Of a stretch of DNA of 64,000 bases, positions 17,816 through 26,550 are shown piece after piece; positions within the stretch are counted from its first letter, which is position 1, and every line of letters starts with the position of its first letter. The DNA is from an uncultured Gammaproteobacteria bacterium. Its GTDB lineage: Bacteria > Pseudomonadota > Gammaproteobacteria > GCA-001735895. Location of the stretch: positions 1 to 64,000 of the forward strand of contig CAMYON010000014.1 in assembly GCA_947260025.1 (NCBI GenBank), given 5' to 3'. A program made the position numbers and the translations under genes. The notes beneath the pieces are model-generated. The model was not told the DNA's origin. It searched no databases and was given only the letters and a program-made list of their open reading frames with translations.

Positions 17816-17849
17816 GTTTCCGCCAAGACAGGCCGCCATAGACTTTCAA

Positions 17850-17863
17850 CTGCAATATTGCAG
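17850..17863. promoter_or_regulatory. 14-bp perfect palindrome upstream of the DMGDH-like gene
   Basis: CTGCAATATTGCAG is a perfect 14-bp palindrome in the 212-bp gap between the DUF4175 gene and the flavoenzyme gene at 18028. It sits inside a wider imperfect dyad (GACTTT at 17841 and AAAGTC near 17885). It could be an operator for a dimeric regulator; no regulator gene is adjacent. Confidence 0.35.
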
Positions 17864-18027
17864 CGGAATGCCTGTTTCGATTTAAAGTCGGCAGCCGGTT
17901 CCGGTCAGATTTCAGATGCGACACGCTTGGACAACGCCGCGACTTTATGCCCTCGAAACGGTTGTCGAAGTGAAATTGGGATGTTTATACTCTGCGATCC
18001 TGCGACAGATTTACGAAGAGAATAGCC

Positions 18028-20592
18028 ATGGCACAGTTTCCAGATAAAGCCAACGTCGTCATCGTCGGCCTCGGCGGCATCGTCGGCGCATCGGTGATGC
18101 ACCACCTGATCGAACGCGGCTGGGATGACATCGTCGGCATCGACATGACGTCGGTACCGACCGATTGCGGCTCGACCTCGCACGCCTCCGATTTCTGCTA
18201 CGCCACCGACCACAGCAAGTTCACCTGTTACACCACGCATTACAGCATCGAGTTTTTCGACCGGATAGGGCACTACGAGCGCTGCGGCGGGCTCGAGGTC
18301 GCGCGCGTCGGCGACGACGATCGCATGATGGAGCTCAAGCGCAAGGTCGCTTCCGGCAAGGCTTTCGGCACCAACGTCAGGATGATCAGCGCGGCCGAGG
18401 CCAAGGAAAAGTTTCCGCTGCTCGAGGAAGAGATGATTCAGGGCGCGATGTGGGATCCCGACGCCGGCCTGGTCAAACCCCGTTCGCAAACCGTGGTCGG
18501 CGTCCTCGTCGATGAAGCGGTCAAAACCGGCAAGGCCCAGTCCTGGGCAAATACTACCGCCACCGGGCTGGACATCCAGGACGGTCGTATCGTCGGCGTC
18601 GAAACCAGCCGCGGTTACATTGCAGCCGAGCGCGTCATCGTCTGCACCGGCCTGTGGGGCCGCACCATTGCCGAAATGGCCGGCGAAGACCTGCCGGTGA
18701 TGCCGGTCGATCACCCGCTGTCGTTTTTCGCTCCCTACGATGAATTTGCCGGCACCGGCAAGGATATTGGTTACCCGCTGCTGCGCGACCAGGGCAATTC
18801 GGCCTACATGCGCGACACCGGCGATCCGACCACCCCCGAGGGCGGCCAGATCGAATGGGGTTATTACGAGGAAAAGGAACCGCGCCTGGTGCACCCGCGT
18901 GATCTCCCCGAAAAAGGCGAGACTCACTGGTCGCCTTCGCAGCGTGATCTGGAACTGGAACAGATCATGGAGCCGCTGGAGCGCGCGATGGAACTGACGC
19001 CAATCCTCGGCGAAATCGGTTACAACGAAAAACACTCGTTTAACGGCCTGCTGCAGGTGACTACCGACGGCGGCCCGTCAATCGGCGAATCTTCCAGAAC
19101 CCGCGGCCTGTGGTACGCGGTCGCGGTCTGGGTCAAGGACGCTCCCGGCATCGCCAAGGTGCTGGTGGACTGGATGACCGACGGGGTTGCCGAAATGGAT
19201 TTCTTCGGTATCGACACCGCGCGTCACTACTCGATCCAGAAAACGCCATCCTATATTTACGATCGTTGCTACGAATCCGCGTTCAAGATCTATAACCCCG
19301 CGGTGCACAACCGGGAACCCTATACCAAGGGACGCAACCTGCGCCGCAGCCCGTTCTGGGCACGCGAACAGGAACTGGGCGGCTATTTCATGGAACTCTC
19401 GGGCTGGGAGCGCGCGCACGGTTACGCGTCGAACGAACACCTGCTGGAAAAATACGCCGACCAGGTACCGGTGCGCGAGCATGAGTGGGACAATCGTCAC
19501 TTCTGGCGCGTTTCCAACGCCGAACAGCTGGCAATGTCGGAAAACGTTGGCATGATCAACCTGTCGCATTTCGCCGTCTACGACGTGCTCGGCCCCGACG
19601 CCGAGGCCCTGATGGAATTTGCCTGTGTCGCCAAAGTCGGCGGCGATACTGCCATAGGCAAGGGCGTCTACACCCATTTTCTCGACCAGCGCGGCGGCGT
19701 GCGCGCCGACCTGACGGTCATTCGCCACGCGAAAGACCGCTTCCGCGTCATCGACGGCGCCGACGCCGGGCACCGCGACTACATCTGGTTGAAGCGCATG
19801 GCTGAGGACAACGGCTGGAAGGTCTATATCGACGATCGATCCGATCACGTCGCCTGTCTTGGCGTCTGGGGACCGAACGCGCGTAAGACGATCCAGGCGA
19901 TCGCCGACGACCCGGCCGCCTGGGAAAACGAAAACTTTCCGTTCGCCGCCACCCGCAGGCTGACACTGCAGGGCATTCCCGTCGAAGCCTTCCGCATTTC
20001 CTACGTCGGCGAACAGGGCTGGGAACTGCACGTGGATTTCAGCTACGGCCTGTCGCTATGGGACCTGGTCTACGCACAGGGTGCAACCCCGGTCGGCGTC
20101 GAGACCTACGCCAATACCCGACGCATGGAAAAGAGCTTACGCCTGCAAAACGCCGATCTGCTGACCGAGTACAACCTGTACGAAGCCGGCCTGGCACGGC
20201 CCGTGGTCAAGCAGGCCGATTTTCACGGCAAGGCACCCTACCTCGAGCAACGCGAACTCGAGCAACAGGCGGCTTACCTGTGCACGCTGGTAATGGATGA
20301 CAACGTGGATTCGAACGGCATCGCGCGTTACCCGGTCGGCCAGTGTCCGCTGATGAATCCGCAAACCGGAGAGGTACCTGTCGACTCGAAGGGCCGCCGG
20401 TCGTATCTCAGCAGCGTCGCTTACGGTCCGAGCATCGGCAAGAATATCGGGTTAGGCTACCTGCCCCGAGACTATTGCGAGGAAGGCCGGGAGCTGATCA
20501 CCGAGTATCTCGGCGAACAGTTTACGATGCGAGTTGCCGCGGTCGGCTACAAGCCGCTCTACGACCCGGAAAACAAGCTGCCGCGAAGCTGA
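18028..20592 (+). CDS. FAD-dependent dehydrogenase fused to GcvT-type folate domain (DMGDH/sarcosine dehydrogenase-like)
   Basis: 854 residues in the architecture of dimethylglycine and sarcosine dehydrogenases: an N-terminal Rossmann FAD site (VVIVGLGGIVGAS), a DAO-type oxidase domain to about residue 400, an FAO_M linker and a C-terminal GcvT aminomethyltransferase-like domain that would bind tetrahydrofolate and capture the one-carbon unit. The GSTSHASDF stretch (about 49-57) occupies the place of the GSTWHAAG motif holding the covalent-flavin His in DMGDH; the His is kept but the context differs from the homologue at 39018. It is monocistronic, ahead of a GC-rich hairpin. Substrate is probably a small N-methylated or secondary amine, not determinable here. 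Confidence 0.85.
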   Translation: MAQFPDKANVVIVGLGGIVGASVMHHLIERGWDDIVGIDMTSVPTDCGSTSHASDFCYATDHSKFTCYTTHYSIEFFDRIGHYERCGGLEVARVGDDDRMMELKRKVASGKAFGTNVRMISAAEAKEKFPLLEEEMIQGAMWDPDAGLVKPRSQTVVGVLVDEAVKTGKAQSWANTTATGLDIQDGRIVGVETSRGYIAAERVIVCTGLWGRTIAEMAGEDLPVMPVDHPLSFFAPYDEFAGTGKDIGYPLLRDQGNSAYMRDTGDPTTPEGGQIEWGYYEEKEPRLVHPRDLPEKGETHWSPSQRDLELEQIMEPLERAMELTPILGEIGYNEKHSFNGLLQVTTDGGPSIGESSRTRGLWYAVAVWVKDAPGIAKVLVDWMTDGVAEMDFFGIDTARHYSIQKTPSYIYDRCYESAFKIYNPAVHNREPYTKGRNLRRSPFWAREQELGGYFMELSGWERAHGYASNEHLLEKYADQVPVREHEWDNRHFWRVSNAEQLAMSENVGMINLSHFAVYDVLGPDAEALMEFACVAKVGGDTAIGKGVYTHFLDQRGGVRADLTVIRHAKDRFRVIDGADAGHRDYIWLKRMAEDNGWKVYIDDRSDHVACLGVWGPNARKTIQAIADDPAAWENENFPFAATRRLTLQGIPVEAFRISYVGEQGWELHVDFSYGLSLWDLVYAQGATPVGVETYANTRRMEKSLRLQNADLLTEYNLYEAGLARPVVKQADFHGKAPYLEQRELEQQAAYLCTLVMDDNVDSNGIARYPVGQCPLMNPQTGEVPVDSKGRRSYLSSVAYGPSIGKNIGLGYLPRDYCEEGRELITEYLGEQFTMRVAAVGYKPLYDPENKLPRS

Positions 20593-20602
20593 CCTAACCG
20601 TC

Positions 20603-20624
20603 GCCCCGGCCTTCGAGCCGGGGC
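20603..20624. terminator. GC-rich hairpin between convergent genes
   Basis: An 8-bp perfect stem (GCCCCGGC / GCCGGGGC) with a CTTCGA loop lies just after the stop at 20592 and before the convergent benE-like gene. There is no clear T-tract, so it may act as a bidirectional transcription barrier or mRNA end. Confidence 0.5.
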
Positions 20625-20706
20625 CCATTCAAATTCCCCGTAACAAACACGAAAAGTCTTAGGGCTTTCGTTCAGTTTCAGCCCATTTGTTTGAATAGAT
20701 TGCGGC

Positions 20707-21936
20707 TCAGTGGCCGGTGCTGGTGAAATCGTCACGCTCAAGCAGGCGCGACACCAGGATACCCGCGACCAGGCCCCAGAAGGCGGCGCCGATGTTGAAC
20801 AGCGGCAGGTCGGCGACGGTGACGAGAAACGCGACCAGCGCGCCTAGCGTAAAACGGTCGCCGAAGCAGGTCGTAAACGCGGCCTGCAGGATCTTCAGCA
20901 ACGCGAGCCCGGCCAGCGTCATAACAAAGGCTGCGGGCGCATCGAGCAGGAAACGCGTGAAGGTCGGCGCGAGCAGACCGAAAACGAGCGCCAGCAAGCC
21001 CACGAAGATACCGGCCGTATAGTGGCGAGCGCTCTCCCCCGAGCTGCTGACGATCGCGTTGGTGGGTCCGGTCAGGCAGCTGCTGACGCCGCCGAACACG
21101 GCGCTCACCAGGCTGCCGATGCCGCAGGCAAAGGTGATGGCGTTGACCGGTGGCTGGTGGCCGACCGCACGCAGCACCGCGATGCCCTGCCCGTTCTGTA
21201 CCACGAGCACGGTGATCGCGAGTGGTACGACGAGTTCGATCGCCGCGGCTAGCGACCAGGCCGGGGCCTGGATTACCGGTTCGATGATGTCGATCTCGGC
21301 GAAAGTGCCGGCAGCGAAGCGTCCGTCGACGAGCGCTGCGCCGACGCCGACCAGCAGGGCGCCGATCAGCGGCGGCATACGCCGTCCGAGTGACGGCGAT
21401 ACGCTCAGTACGACCCAGGTGACGACCATCGGCCCCGCGATACCGAAGTCGTCGTGCAATGCGCGCACCAGGTCTAACCCGAAGCGCAGGAAGACGCCAG
21501 CGACCATGCCCATTACGATCGGCATCGGTACCGCGGCCATCGCGCGCCGGACCCAGCCCGTGATACTGAGCACGAACATCAGCAAACCGGTCAGGTAAAA
21601 TGCGCCGACGACCTCGGCAAAACTCAGGTGCGCGAGCGACGGCCCGACAAGTACCGTGCCGGGGATGGTCCAGAAAAACACCAGCGGCTCCCGGTAGAGC
21701 CAGCAAAACAGGATCGAGATCAGGCCGTTGAAGAAAAACACGCCGAATACCCAGGACGCGATCTCGGCTTCGGACAGGCCGCCGCGGCTGCCGACCGACA
21801 GGATGATCGCGACCGGCGCGGTAACCGCGAACAGCCAGCCGACGAAGCCGTTGGCGGCGTAGCTGAGGCCGAAGTCGCGCCACAGCTGGCGCAGCCCGGC
21901 GCGCGGCGTGGTCGGCTTTTCCAGCGGCAGCTTCAA
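20707..21936 (-). CDS. benE: BenE-family benzoate/proton symporter-like membrane protein
   Basis: 409 residues, almost wholly hydrophobic, with about 12 membrane segments. Family features are the N-terminal LSYAANGFVGWLFAVTAPVAIIL stretch, PMPIVMGMVAGVFLRFGLD in the middle and NAITFACGIGSLVSAVFGGVSSCLTGPTNAI, the signature of BenE transporters (nucleobase/ascorbate-like fold). Function is inferred as uptake of benzoate or a related carboxylate. No benzoate catabolic genes are nearby, so the substrate is open. The start is a TTG at 21936; no in-frame ATG lies upstream, so the exact N-terminus is uncertain. Confidence 0.85.
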   Translation of the reverse strand: MKLPLEKPTTPRAGLRQLWRDFGLSYAANGFVGWLFAVTAPVAIILSVGSRGGLSEAEIASWVFGVFFFNGLISILFCWLYREPLVFFWTIPGTVLVGPSLAHLSFAEVVGAFYLTGLLMFVLSITGWVRRAMAAVPMPIVMGMVAGVFLRFGLDLVRALHDDFGIAGPMVVTWVVLSVSPSLGRRMPPLIGALLVGVGAALVDGRFAAGTFAEIDIIEPVIQAPAWSLAAAIELVVPLAITVLVVQNGQGIAVLRAVGHQPPVNAITFACGIGSLVSAVFGGVSSCLTGPTNAIVSSSGESARHYTAGIFVGLLALVFGLLAPTFTRFLLDAPAAFVMTLAGLALLKILQAAFTTCFGDRFTLGALVAFLVTVADLPLFNIGAAFWGLVAGILVSRLLERDDFTSTGH

Positions 21937-22112
21937 GTCGCGGCCCCGCGTCCGACGGCGCGTCTGGAAATCAATCCTGTCATTATCGATCCGGGTTCGG
22001 TATTCCAGTCGACAGTATACTTAATTTGCTGAGAGCAGGATCCGGGGGTTGTTGTTGCGGTAAACTACCCCATTTCCTTGTCCTATGAGTCATAAATCCG
22101 GCAAATACAAAC

Positions 22113-23573
22113 ATGGCGATACGATTCGATAACTCGTACTCGAAGCTACCCGAGCGCTTCTATGTCAAGCAGGCGCCGGTCCCGGTATCCCGTCCGGCGC
22201 TGATTGACGCCAATCGACAGTTGGCCAAGCTGCTCGGCATCGACCCGTCCTGGCTCGAATCCGCAGAGGGTGTTGCAGTGATTGCCGGCAACCGGGTACC
22301 CGACGGCGCCGATCCCATTGCCACGGTCTACGCGGGACACCAGTTCGGCAGCTGGAACCCACGCCTCGGTGACGGACGCGCGATACTCCTTGGCGAAGTC
22401 ATCGGCAACGACAACGAACGTTACGATATCCAGCTGAAAGGCTCCGGGCTGACCCCATTCTCTCGCCAGGGCGACGGCAGGGCGCCGCTCGGCCCGGTGC
22501 TGCGCGAATATATCGTCAGCGAAGCGATGGCCGCGTTCGGCATCCCGACCAGCCGCACGCTGGCCGCGGTAACCACGGGTGACCCGGTTTATCGCGAGGC
22601 CCGTCTCGACGGCGCTATCCTGGCGCGCGTCGCGAAAAGCCATATCCGCATCGGAACCTTGCAGTTCTTCGCCTCGGTAGACGATATCGACGGCTTGAAA
22701 ATACTGCTCGACCACGTCATCGAGCGACACTACCCGGATGCGGCCGAATCGGAAAACGCGGTGCTCGCGATGTTCGAGCAGATCATGCGCCGCCAGGCCG
22801 CGCTGGTCGCGCGCTGGCAGGGCGTGGGCTTCATCCACGGCGTCATGAATACCGATAACATGCTGCTATCGGGCGAAACCATCGACTATGGTCCCTGTGC
22901 CTTCATGGATGCTTTCGATTCCGCCGCGGTTTACAGTTCGATCGACCATGGTGGCCGCTACGCCTACCGCAATCAGCCCGCCATCGCCCACTGGAACCTG
23001 GCCTGCCTGGCGCAGGCGCTGGTGCCGTTTTTCGCGGATGACGATGACGCGGCCGTCGAGCTGGCGCAAAAGACGCTGGAGCGCTTTCCCGAAATGTTTC
23101 TGCACGAGCATATCTCGGTAATGCGCGCCAAGCTCGGCCTGACCACGACGGATGAAGACGATGAGGAGCTGGTGCAGGATTTCCTCAACCTGCTGGAGCG
23201 CAGCCGCAGTGACTTCACGCTGGCTTTCCGCCGACTCGGCGAGCTAACCGTCGGCGCCACCGAGATCGAGGCGCTGTTCGATTTTCCCGAATCCTTCGCA
23301 TCATGGCTCGAACGCTGGCGCCAACGCTGTGCCCGGGAAACGATCGGCGAGGCAGACCGGCATCGCGCCATGATGTCGGTAAACCCGGCCTTCATCCCGC
23401 GTAACCACCTGGTCGAAGCAGCCATATCGCAGGCCTACGCCGGCGACTTCGCGCTGTTTCATCGTCTGAACAAAAGGCTGTCGATGCCCTTCGAATACGA
23501 TGGCGCCGATCACGCCCTGGCGATTCCACCCGAACCCGATCAGGTCGTTCACCAGACTTTTTGCGGCACCTAG
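22113..23573 (+). CDS. selO: SelO/YdiU-family protein AMPylase
   Basis: 486 residues matching the pseudokinase-fold SelO (YdiU) family, which transfers AMP from ATP to Ser/Thr/Tyr of target proteins. Visible motifs: YAGHQFGSWNPRLGDGRAI, DIQLKGSGLTPFSR with the nucleotide-binding Lys, HGVMNTDNMLLSGETIDYG with the metal-binding Asn/Asp, and MDAFDSAAVYSSIDHGGRY. The C-terminus ends TFCGT, a Cys at the third-last position, in the place where eukaryotic SelO has selenocysteine. It stands alone with no same-strand neighbour. Confidence 0.95.
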   Translation: MAIRFDNSYSKLPERFYVKQAPVPVSRPALIDANRQLAKLLGIDPSWLESAEGVAVIAGNRVPDGADPIATVYAGHQFGSWNPRLGDGRAILLGEVIGNDNERYDIQLKGSGLTPFSRQGDGRAPLGPVLREYIVSEAMAAFGIPTSRTLAAVTTGDPVYREARLDGAILARVAKSHIRIGTLQFFASVDDIDGLKILLDHVIERHYPDAAESENAVLAMFEQIMRRQAALVARWQGVGFIHGVMNTDNMLLSGETIDYGPCAFMDAFDSAAVYSSIDHGGRYAYRNQPAIAHWNLACLAQALVPFFADDDDAAVELAQKTLERFPEMFLHEHISVMRAKLGLTTTDEDDEELVQDFLNLLERSRSDFTLAFRRLGELTVGATEIEALFDFPESFASWLERWRQRCARETIGEADRHRAMMSVNPAFIPRNHLVEAAISQAYAGDFALFHRLNKRLSMPFEYDGADHALAIPPEPDQVVHQTFCGT

Positions 23574-23644
23574 CCGGGGCACATCACTCCGCGGGTTACC
23601 GCTCGGTTTGTTTCCGTGTGCCAGATTCAGAGCATGTTTCAGCT

Positions 23645-24553
23645 TCAAACCCTGTCGTGAACGCTATTGGCGGCGACCCAGTCACGCTTGCGTCGGGTCT
23701 CGCGGTAGACCGTAAAGATCGCCGCGGCGACGACGATGGCCGCGCCGAACCAGGTTGACAGGCCGGGAAACTGATCGAAAACGAGAAAGCCGAACAACGT
23801 GGCCCACAGCAGGCGCACGTAGTCCAGCGACGCCAGCAGCGACGCTTCGCCGTGTTTGTAGGCGAAGATATTGCACTTTTGGCCATAGTAGGAAACCACC
23901 GCCACGGCAGCGAGCAGCATCCACTCCGCCCGGGTTGGCTGCTGCCAGAAATATATCCCCGGTATGGTCATGATTATCCCGACGCCGAGCGCTCCGTAGG
24001 TCATGATCGTGGCGGCGCTGTCGCTGCGTGACAGCAGACGCAGTAATATCATGACACCCGCGGCGCCCGCGGCGCCCGTCACCGAAGCAAGGCCATAAAT
24101 AGAGAAATTATCGGTGCCGGGTTGCAACATGATCAATACGCCGACGAAGCCGATCAGCACGGCGCTCCATCGATAAATACCGACGATCTCAGCGAGAAAC
24201 AGCACCGCAAAAATCGTCACGAAAAAGCTCTTGGCGAAGAAGATGGCGGTGGCGTCTGCCAGCGGCATATGAATGACCGCGGTGAACCCGCAGAGCATCG
24301 CAATCAGCGCGCAAAACACGCGGGTCAGCTGTAATCCGGGACGCTCGCTGCGTAGCGAACCGGGGAAATTTTTCAGTATTGCCGGTGCCACCATAATGGT
24401 CATGCCGATTTGACGAACCAGCAGGATCTGCGTTATGTGCAGCTGCTGCCCGAGCAGCTTGATCAGCAGGGCCATTAGCGAAAACAACACCGAGGCCAGC
24501 ATCAAAAATGCGATACCTTTCAGGTTATCGGGCAGACGATGGAACCAGTTCAA
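23645..24553 (-). CDS. EamA/DMT-superfamily transporter
   Basis: 302 residues with about ten predicted membrane helices and the duplicated EamA layout (LPDNLKGIAFLMLASVLFSLM at the N-terminus; LAEIVGIYRWSAVLIGFVGVLIM at the end of repeat one). Likely an inner-membrane exporter of metabolites or amino acids; substrate unknown. The start is a TTG at 24553, since an in-frame stop lies five codons upstream and no ATG precedes the first helix. It reads away from the small-protein promoter at 24722. Confidence 0.85.
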   Translation of the reverse strand: MNWFHRLPDNLKGIAFLMLASVLFSLMALLIKLLGQQLHITQILLVRQIGMTIMVAPAILKNFPGSLRSERPGLQLTRVFCALIAMLCGFTAVIHMPLADATAIFFAKSFFVTIFAVLFLAEIVGIYRWSAVLIGFVGVLIMLQPGTDNFSIYGLASVTGAAGAAGVMILLRLLSRSDSAATIMTYGALGVGIIMTIPGIYFWQQPTRAEWMLLAAVAVVSYYGQKCNIFAYKHGEASLLASLDYVRLLWATLFGFLVFDQFPGLSTWFGAAIVVAAAIFTVYRETRRKRDWVAANSVHDRV

Positions 24554-24721
24554 GCCATACAGCCATCAGGTTGGATTAAAGACGGTGGCGATTACCTGCC
24601 CATCGAGACAGAATATCGCCGCTCCGGGCCGGTGCGCCGCATTGTCTCCAATCGAGGCTCCAGGCGCAAAGCAATCGTAAGCGAAATTCGCCTCGTTCGC
24701 CTGGATAGGAAGCGAAATCGA

Positions 24722-24840
24722 CCAGGTGAATATTTCACAACTTTTCGGTTATTACTACCCATCGACCAGGGTAATAGCTAACGGAACGATTCCGGCCACT
24801 TGCCTATAGTTCTCCCACTAAAACAAATAGGAGGTGGCCC
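24722..24840 (+). promoter_or_regulatory. Promoter module copy A (shared with 26107-26224)
   Basis: This 119-bp leader is clearly homologous to the leader at 26107-26224. Shared blocks include ATATTTCACAACTT, TATTACT, CAGGGTAAT, GAACGATT, a TATAGT -10-like hexamer (24805-24810) and a strong GGAGGTGG ribosome site. A dyad GTGAA-TAT-TTCAC at 24726-24738 is centred 73 bp upstream of TATAGT, the same distance as in copy B. No good -35 is visible, which suggests activator dependence. Confidence 0.65.
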
Positions 24841-25170
24841 ATGAAAAACCCGATTAGTTACTTCGTGATCAGTCTTTGTCTGGCCTTAAGCCATAATGTG
24901 ATGGCCGATAACCAGGCACCCTCTTTGGAAAGGTGGCAGATGAACATGATTTACCATCCCACCGAGTATGTCTTGGAGCGCGAATCAAAGGGATTCGTAT
25001 TCATATATGACGGATTTGACGAAACCCAGGTGGATCAGATTCTCGATGATAGGTTTGACCGCATCGACCACATGATGTTTACCCGGGTCAAGCTGACCGA
25101 CAGCAGCGGGGAAATTCTGCTGGACCCCGAAACCGGCGAGGAATTAATGGCCGATGACGGCTGCGACTGA
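24841..25170 (+). CDS. Small exported acidic protein of unknown function
   Basis: 109 residues: a signal peptide (about 1-22, cleavage after VMA), then an acidic mature protein of about 87 residues with one Cys at the penultimate position (DDGCD). A perfect ribosome site (AGGAGG) precedes the ATG. I recognise no family. Its promoter is nearly duplicated in front of another small membrane or exported protein at 26225, and a Crp/Fnr regulator lies between them. A good terminator follows at 25206. Confidence 0.8.
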   Translation: MKNPISYFVISLCLALSHNVMADNQAPSLERWQMNMIYHPTEYVLERESKGFVFIYDGFDETQVDQILDDRFDRIDHMMFTRVKLTDSSGEILLDPETGEELMADDGCD

Positions 25171-25205
25171 CCCTTCAGTCTGCCAAATACTGTTGTGCGG
25201 ACTTC

Positions 25206-25231
25206 CCCGCCCCATCGAGGGCGGGATTTCT
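25206..25231 (+). terminator. Rho-independent terminator
   Basis: A 7-bp stem CCCGCCC / GGGCGGG with a CATCGA loop is followed by ATTTCTTTTTCT. It lies 36 bp after the stop of the small exported protein gene. Confidence 0.85.
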
Positions 25232-25317
25232 TTTTCTGACGAATCATTAACCTCCTGTTGGTGTGTTTAGCGGAAATGATGTAATTTAAGCCCGGTAGTA
25301 GTAAGGCAAATAGGGCT

Positions 25318-25968
25318 ATGTTGAGTTTTCTGAAAACAATAACCCCGTATGACACCCTCGATGAACGAGGCCTAGAGTCGCTTGCGAACATCGCTATCCG
25401 CCGCAACTACAAGAAGAATATGGTGATCATACAGCAGGGTGATGATACCAACTCGATGTTCATATTGATCGAGGGAGAAATGCGGGTTTACGTCGAAGAC
25501 GAGGACGGCAAGCAGTTGACGGTCCGCATCCTCAAACCCGGCCATTCATTTGGCGAAGTCGCGCTGATAGGGGAATTCCCCAGAACCGCTAGTGTCGTGA
25601 CAATAACCGACTGTGTCGTAACGGCGTTCTCCCAGGAAAAGTACCTGTCTTTCCTGGAACAGCATCCGCAGATCTCGATCGCGCTCGCCAGGAACCTGGC
25701 TAACCTGGTACGTGATACCACGGAAGAACTCAGCTGCATTGCGTTGTCTGACGTCTATGGCCGCGTTACCCATATCCTCGAGAAATATGCCGTCGAGGCT
25801 GACGATTATCGACTAGTCCCAAAATTTACCCACCGGGAAATTGCAGGCATGATCGGTTCCTCGCGCGAAATGGTCAGCAAGATTCTCAAGGAACTCGAGA
25901 CGGGTGATTATATTTCGGTAACCAGTCAGCATTACGTGATCAACAGGAATCTGCCTGCCAACTGGTAA
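25318..25968 (+). CDS. Crp/Fnr-family transcriptional regulator
   Basis: 216 residues. A cyclic-nucleotide-binding-type beta roll spans about 10-125 (GHSFGEVALIGEFPRTASV resembles the cAMP-pocket loop of CRP, with the Arg kept), then the long dimerisation helix and a winged HTH (about 165-212). The recognition helix GSSREMVSKILKELE keeps the Arg-Glu pair with which CRP reads GTGA half sites. There is no N-terminal Cys cluster, so it is not an FNR-type Fe-S oxygen sensor. It lies between two genes with near-identical leaders, each carrying a GTGMA-TAT-TTCAC dyad, and is therefore the natural candidate regulator of both. Confidence 0.9.
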   Translation: MLSFLKTITPYDTLDERGLESLANIAIRRNYKKNMVIIQQGDDTNSMFILIEGEMRVYVEDEDGKQLTVRILKPGHSFGEVALIGEFPRTASVVTITDCVVTAFSQEKYLSFLEQHPQISIALARNLANLVRDTTEELSCIALSDVYGRVTHILEKYAVEADDYRLVPKFTHREIAGMIGSSREMVSKILKELETGDYISVTSQHYVINRNLPANW

Positions 25969-26106
25969 ACTGCGAGGCTTGCCGGTAGATTCAGATGTCG
26001 TCGGTCCCGGATTCCGAGATAGGGCATGCGGCCAGGGCATTCGCGAAGGTCAAATCGATACTGAGACATTGACCTCGGGTTCGAGGCCTCAATGATACCG
26101 ATCCGG

Positions 26107-26224
26107 CCAGGTGCATATTTCACAACTTCGCCGGTATTACTGCATAACAATCAGGGTAATTGCCAACTGAACGATTTCGATCACTTCCCTATAGTTTTTA
26201 TCTACAACAAACAGGGGGTGAACC
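26107..26224 (+). promoter_or_regulatory. Promoter module copy B (shared with 24722-24840)
   Basis: This 118-bp leader matches copy A through its whole length. The dyad here is GTGCA-TAT-TTCAC (26111-26123), centred 73 bp before TATAGT (26190-26195), and the leader ends in an AGGGGGTG ribosome site. The matching length and spacing over non-coding DNA show a duplicated regulatory module. Confidence 0.65.
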
Positions 26225-26419
26225 ATGAAAAAGCGTAATACAGCAAAGCAACAAAAGGGGTTTTTTGATCTGGGATTCACACTGGCGTTTTTAGCGCTGT
26301 CCGGCACATTCGCCTATGCCGTCGCGCCAGACCAGGACGACAGAGTCGCGCAACAGGAACCTCAGATTGAGGTCGTAGCTAACCTGGAAGCCGGCCAACA
26401 GAACGCTCATCACAAGTAA
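26225..26419 (+). CDS. Small single-span membrane or exported protein of unknown function
   Basis: 64 residues: a basic N-terminus (MKKRNTAKQQKG), one hydrophobic helix (about 14-34, FFDLGFTLAFLALSGTFAYAV) and an acidic C-terminal tail of about 30 residues ending NAHHK. It could be a membrane peptide with a periplasmic tail, or a signal peptide cleaved after YAVA. A strong ribosome site, a shared promoter module upstream and a near-perfect terminator just after the stop argue that it is a real gene. No family recognised. Confidence 0.75.
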   Translation: MKKRNTAKQQKGFFDLGFTLAFLALSGTFAYAVAPDQDDRVAQQEPQIEVVANLEAGQQNAHHK

Positions 26420-26427
26420 AAGTAACC

Positions 26428-26468
26428 AAGGCGGAGGGATTATTTACTATTCCCTCCGCCTTGTTTTT
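26428..26468 (+). terminator. Strong rho-independent terminator
   Basis: A perfect 12-bp stem (AAGGCGGAGGGA 26428-26439, and its complement at 26451-26462) with an 11-nt loop, followed by a TTGTTTTTTC run, ends the small-protein transcript. Confidence 0.92.
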
Positions 26469-26550
26469 TCTGACTTACGAATACCGCGCCTTAGATGACG
26501 GGAACACCGCGGCCTCGGCATTCCCGCACCGGGTCGATCTTCTGCAACGA

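Noticed and set aside
17905-19035. 376-residue minus-strand frame over the DMGDH-like gene start
   Set aside because: Antisense to a convincing flavoenzyme; no family features.
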